Assembly (NCBI RefSeq): GCF_001440545.1
Contig: NZ_LKHP01000015.1
Coordinates: 1-42,903 of the forward strand
Reading direction: 5' to 3'
Length of the DNA stretch: 42,903 nucleotides
DNA from: Caloramator mitchellensis
Lineage (GTDB): Bacteria > Bacillota > Clostridia > Clostridiales > Caloramatoraceae
In this document: one piece after another, positions 41,139 to 42,903 of the stretch
How the letters are laid out: every line of letters starts with the position of its first letter
How positions within the stretch are numbered: the first letter of the stretch is position 1
Notes under the pieces: model-generated
What the model was told of the DNA's origin: nothing
Database searches by the model: none
What the model saw: only the letters and a program-made list of their open reading frames with translations
Position numbers and translations under genes: made by a program

Positions 41139-42770
41139 TTATTTTTCAATATAACCGTATTCGAAGTATACGAATCCAAGAGCTGACTTATGAACATCCT
41201 TAACGTATGGCTTTATGCAAGCTACGTTAGTGTAGTAGTAAATTGGAATAAGTGGCATATCGTTCATAAGTATATCTTCTGCTTCATGAAGAAGTTGCAT
41301 TCTCTTTGCTGGGTCTGCTTCCTTCTTAGCAGCTTCAATTCTCTTGTCGTATTCTGGGTTGCTGTAACCTATGTTGTTTTGTCCACCATTAGTTATCCAC
41401 ATATCAAGGAAAGTCATTGGGTCAACATAGTCAGCTATCCAACCATGTCTAGCAAATATATAGTTCTTATCGTTTCTTGTCTTCTGGAATACCTTCCATT
41501 CTTGATTTGCAAGTTCAACTTCTACACCAAGGTTCTTCTTTAACATGTCTTGCATAGCCATTGCTATTGCTTGATGTCCTTGGCTTGTGTTATACATTAA
41601 TGTAATCTTTGGGAATCCCTTTCCATCTGGGTATCCTGCTTCAGCAAGAAGTTTCTTAGCTTCTTCTACATTTCCTTCTGCTGGATAATAGTCCTTCTTC
41701 TTGAAGTCTGATCCATCTGCATCTGGAATACCATTTGGAACGAATGATGTAGCTGTTAACTGTCCACCCTTAGTTACGTTTTCTACTATTGCCTTTCTAT
41801 CGATTGCAAGAGCAAATGCCTTTCTTACTCTTACATCGCTTATAGCCTTAGCTGCCGCTGGGTCAACCTTAGCAGCATTTGGTGAAAGGTTGAATATATA
41901 GAAGTATGTTCCAAGGTATGGGAATATCTTAGCATCACCACTTGCTAAAAGGTTAGGTATTTCAGCTGATGGTGGTGATTCTATATAATCTAATTGACCT
42001 GATTTAAATGCTGCAAGTGAGCTTGTTTGGTCTTCTATCATCTTCATTTCGATTGTTGAGAACTTAACCTTGTCAGCATTATACCAGTTTGGATTCTTTT
42101 CAAGAACTATAGCATCCTTTGGTCTCCATTCCTTTAATTTGAATGGTCCGTTTGATACATAAGTTTCTGGCTTAGTTGCCCATCCTTGTGGGTCCTTTTC
42201 AACTACATCCTTTCTTACAGGCATGTAAGTTGGGAATGCTGTTAATGATAAGAAGTAAGCTGTTGGAGCTTCAAGAGTTACTTCTAATGTAGTATCATCT
42301 ATTGCTTTAACTCCAAGTTGGTCAACTGCCATTTTACCTTCACTTATTGCTTGACCGTTCTTTACATACCATACTTGGTAAGCATATTCTGATGCAGTTG
42401 CAGGGTCAACTGCTCTTTGCCATGCGTAAACGAAATCCTGAGCCTTAACTGGCTGTCCGTCTGTCCATTTTGCATCTTTTCTTAAGAAGAACTTGTAAGT
42501 TAATCCATCTGCTGAAACTTCCCATTTTTCAGCCATTGCAGCAACTGGTTTGTCGCTTGCATCAAGTCTTGTTAGACCATCAAATGTGTTAACTATTACT
42601 GTTGCACCGTCAACAGCACTGTTTAATTGTGGGTCGATAGTAGCTGGTTCTGCACCTAAATTATACTTAATTGTTTGGCCAGCTCCGCCACCCTTTGCAC
42701 AGCCTGCAAATAGTGAAACACCTAATGCAAGCACTACGGCAAGGACGATTAATAATTTCGCCTTTTTCAT
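41139..42770 (-). CDS. oppA: Oligopeptide/dipeptide ABC transporter substrate-binding lipoprotein
   Basis: 543 aa from ATG 42770, preferred over 42776 because GGGGAGGA lies 7 bases upstream. The signal peptide ends in lipobox LFAGC (Cys24). The SBP_bac_5 family core is clear: NLGAEPATIDPQLNSAVDG, EKWEVSADGLTYKFFLRKDAKW, DGQPVKAQDFVYAWQRAVDP, RKAFALAIDRKAIVENV and the C-terminal LHEAEDILMNDMPLIPIYYY. It captures peptides outside the membrane, a natural carbon and nitrogen source for an amino-acid fermenter. Lies directly downstream of the ATPase gene of the transporter, separated by a hairpin. Confidence 0.92.
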   Translation of the reverse strand: MKKAKLLIVLAVVLALGVSLFAGCAKGGGAGQTIKYNLGAEPATIDPQLNSAVDGATVIVNTFDGLTRLDASDKPVAAMAEKWEVSADGLTYKFFLRKDAKWTDGQPVKAQDFVYAWQRAVDPATASEYAYQVWYVKNGQAISEGKMAVDQLGVKAIDDTTLEVTLEAPTAYFLSLTAFPTYMPVRKDVVEKDPQGWATKPETYVSNGPFKLKEWRPKDAIVLEKNPNWYNADKVKFSTIEMKMIEDQTSSLAAFKSGQLDYIESPPSAEIPNLLASGDAKIFPYLGTYFYIFNLSPNAAKVDPAAAKAISDVRVRKAFALAIDRKAIVENVTKGGQLTATSFVPNGIPDADGSDFKKKDYYPAEGNVEEAKKLLAEAGYPDGKGFPKITLMYNTSQGHQAIAMAMQDMLKKNLGVEVELANQEWKVFQKTRNDKNYIFARHGWIADYVDPMTFLDMWITNGGQNNIGYSNPEYDKRIEAAKKEADPAKRMQLLHEAEDILMNDMPLIPIYYYTNVACIKPYVKDVHKSALGFVYFEYGYIEK

Positions 42771-42802
42771 CTTCATTCCTCCCCTTTATATAGTATGTAT
42801 AT

Positions 42803-42826
42803 TTATCCGGCAATTATGCCGGATAA
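42803..42826 (-). terminator. Hairpin between oppF-type gene and oppA
   Basis: Perfect 10-bp stem TTATCCGGCA / TGCCGGATAA with a 4-base loop. No T tract on the minus strand, so it may be a processing or attenuation structure allowing separate levels of oppA transcript. Confidence 0.7.
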
Positions 42827-42833
42827 TATCAAA

Positions 42834-42903
42834 TTAATACAAATGACATGCGCACATATGTCCGCCGCCGATGTCCTTTAATTCAGGCTCTTGTTCACTG
42901 CAG
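42834..42903 (-). CDS. 3' end of an OppF/DppF-type ATP-binding protein (partial)
   Basis: Only the last 22 codons and the TAA lie in the window: CSEQEPELKDIGGGHMCACHL-Y. The P-E-L-x-x-x-x-x-G-H-x-x-A-C-H pattern is the C-terminal element of oligopeptide/dipeptide transporter ATPases, where a Cys-rich tail is normal. The gene continues beyond 42903. It precedes oppA on the same strand. Confidence 0.75.
   Translation of the reverse strand, partial: CSEQEPELKDIGGGHMCACHLY

Overview
The window reads as a low-GC, spore-forming, amino-acid-fermenting anaerobe of the Clostridia. A Caloramator/Clostridium-type member of the Clostridiaceae is my inference from gene content and style; no rRNA is present to confirm it. 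Supporting points are a complete B12-dependent methylaspartate route for glutamate, a butyryl-CoA dehydrogenase/Etf operon, a sporulation-type LonB, a Spo0E-like protein, several sigma-K-like promoter matches, and frequent TTG/GTG starts behind strong GGGGTGAT or GGAGG ribosome sites.

Layout: (1) 1-5900 holds tRNA-Gly(CCC), a Cys-rich protein, acd-etfB-etfA on the minus strand, a three-repeat beta-sandwich protein on the plus strand and a Spo0E-like protein. (2) 6028-19773, all minus strand, is a glutamine/glutamate catabolic island. In transcription order it is GntR regulator, glmS-glmL-glmE (glutamate mutase), mal (methylaspartase), a 231-bp palindromic element, mesaconase alpha and beta, citD-citE-citF (citramalate lyase), citC, citX, a decayed two-gene remnant, citG and glsA. 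Together these can take glutamine to glutamate, 3-methylaspartate, mesaconate, citramalate, then acetate and pyruvate. The accessory genes build and acetylate the lyase prosthetic group. Acd-EtfBA would supply the butyrate branch. (3) 19997-23943 is an accessory patch. It holds a soluble histidine kinase overlapping a short radical-SAM gene and a hypothetical gene on the minus strand, then three small plus-strand genes (two Cys/His-rich with hydrophobic segments) behind a sigma-K-like promoter, and a convergent CPBP membrane protease. I regard this as the likeliest place for an undescribed system. (4) 24199-32283 is the protein quality-control block tig-clpP-clpX-lonB-lon-engB. (5) 32429-35143 has a ComEC-like lipoprotein hydrolase and two unrecognised genes. 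(6) 35254-36448 is a 13-tRNA array with a 159-bp internal duplication, two promoters and a terminator. (7) 36541-39373 is selD/hypE-like gene, rph, rdgB and a YfcE-type phosphoesterase. (8) 39511-41116 is an unrecognised 472-aa protein plus a DUF1540 protein behind another sigma-K-like promoter. (9) 41139-42903 is oppA and the 3' end of an oppF/dppF-type gene.

Two repeat families stand out. One is a roughly 45-62 bp sequence (four copies: 1188, 5984, 12128, 12457) built on three tandem CTTGANTT octamers. It abuts or contains the stop codons of etfA, glsA, citD and mesaconase beta. The other is a family of long imperfect palindromes (1028-1172, 13991-14221, 23998-24155, and a short form 27223-27284) lying between operons. 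No CRISPR array, rRNA, intact insertion sequence or replication origin is visible. Function calls rest on motif recognition from the translated sequence; no database search was run.
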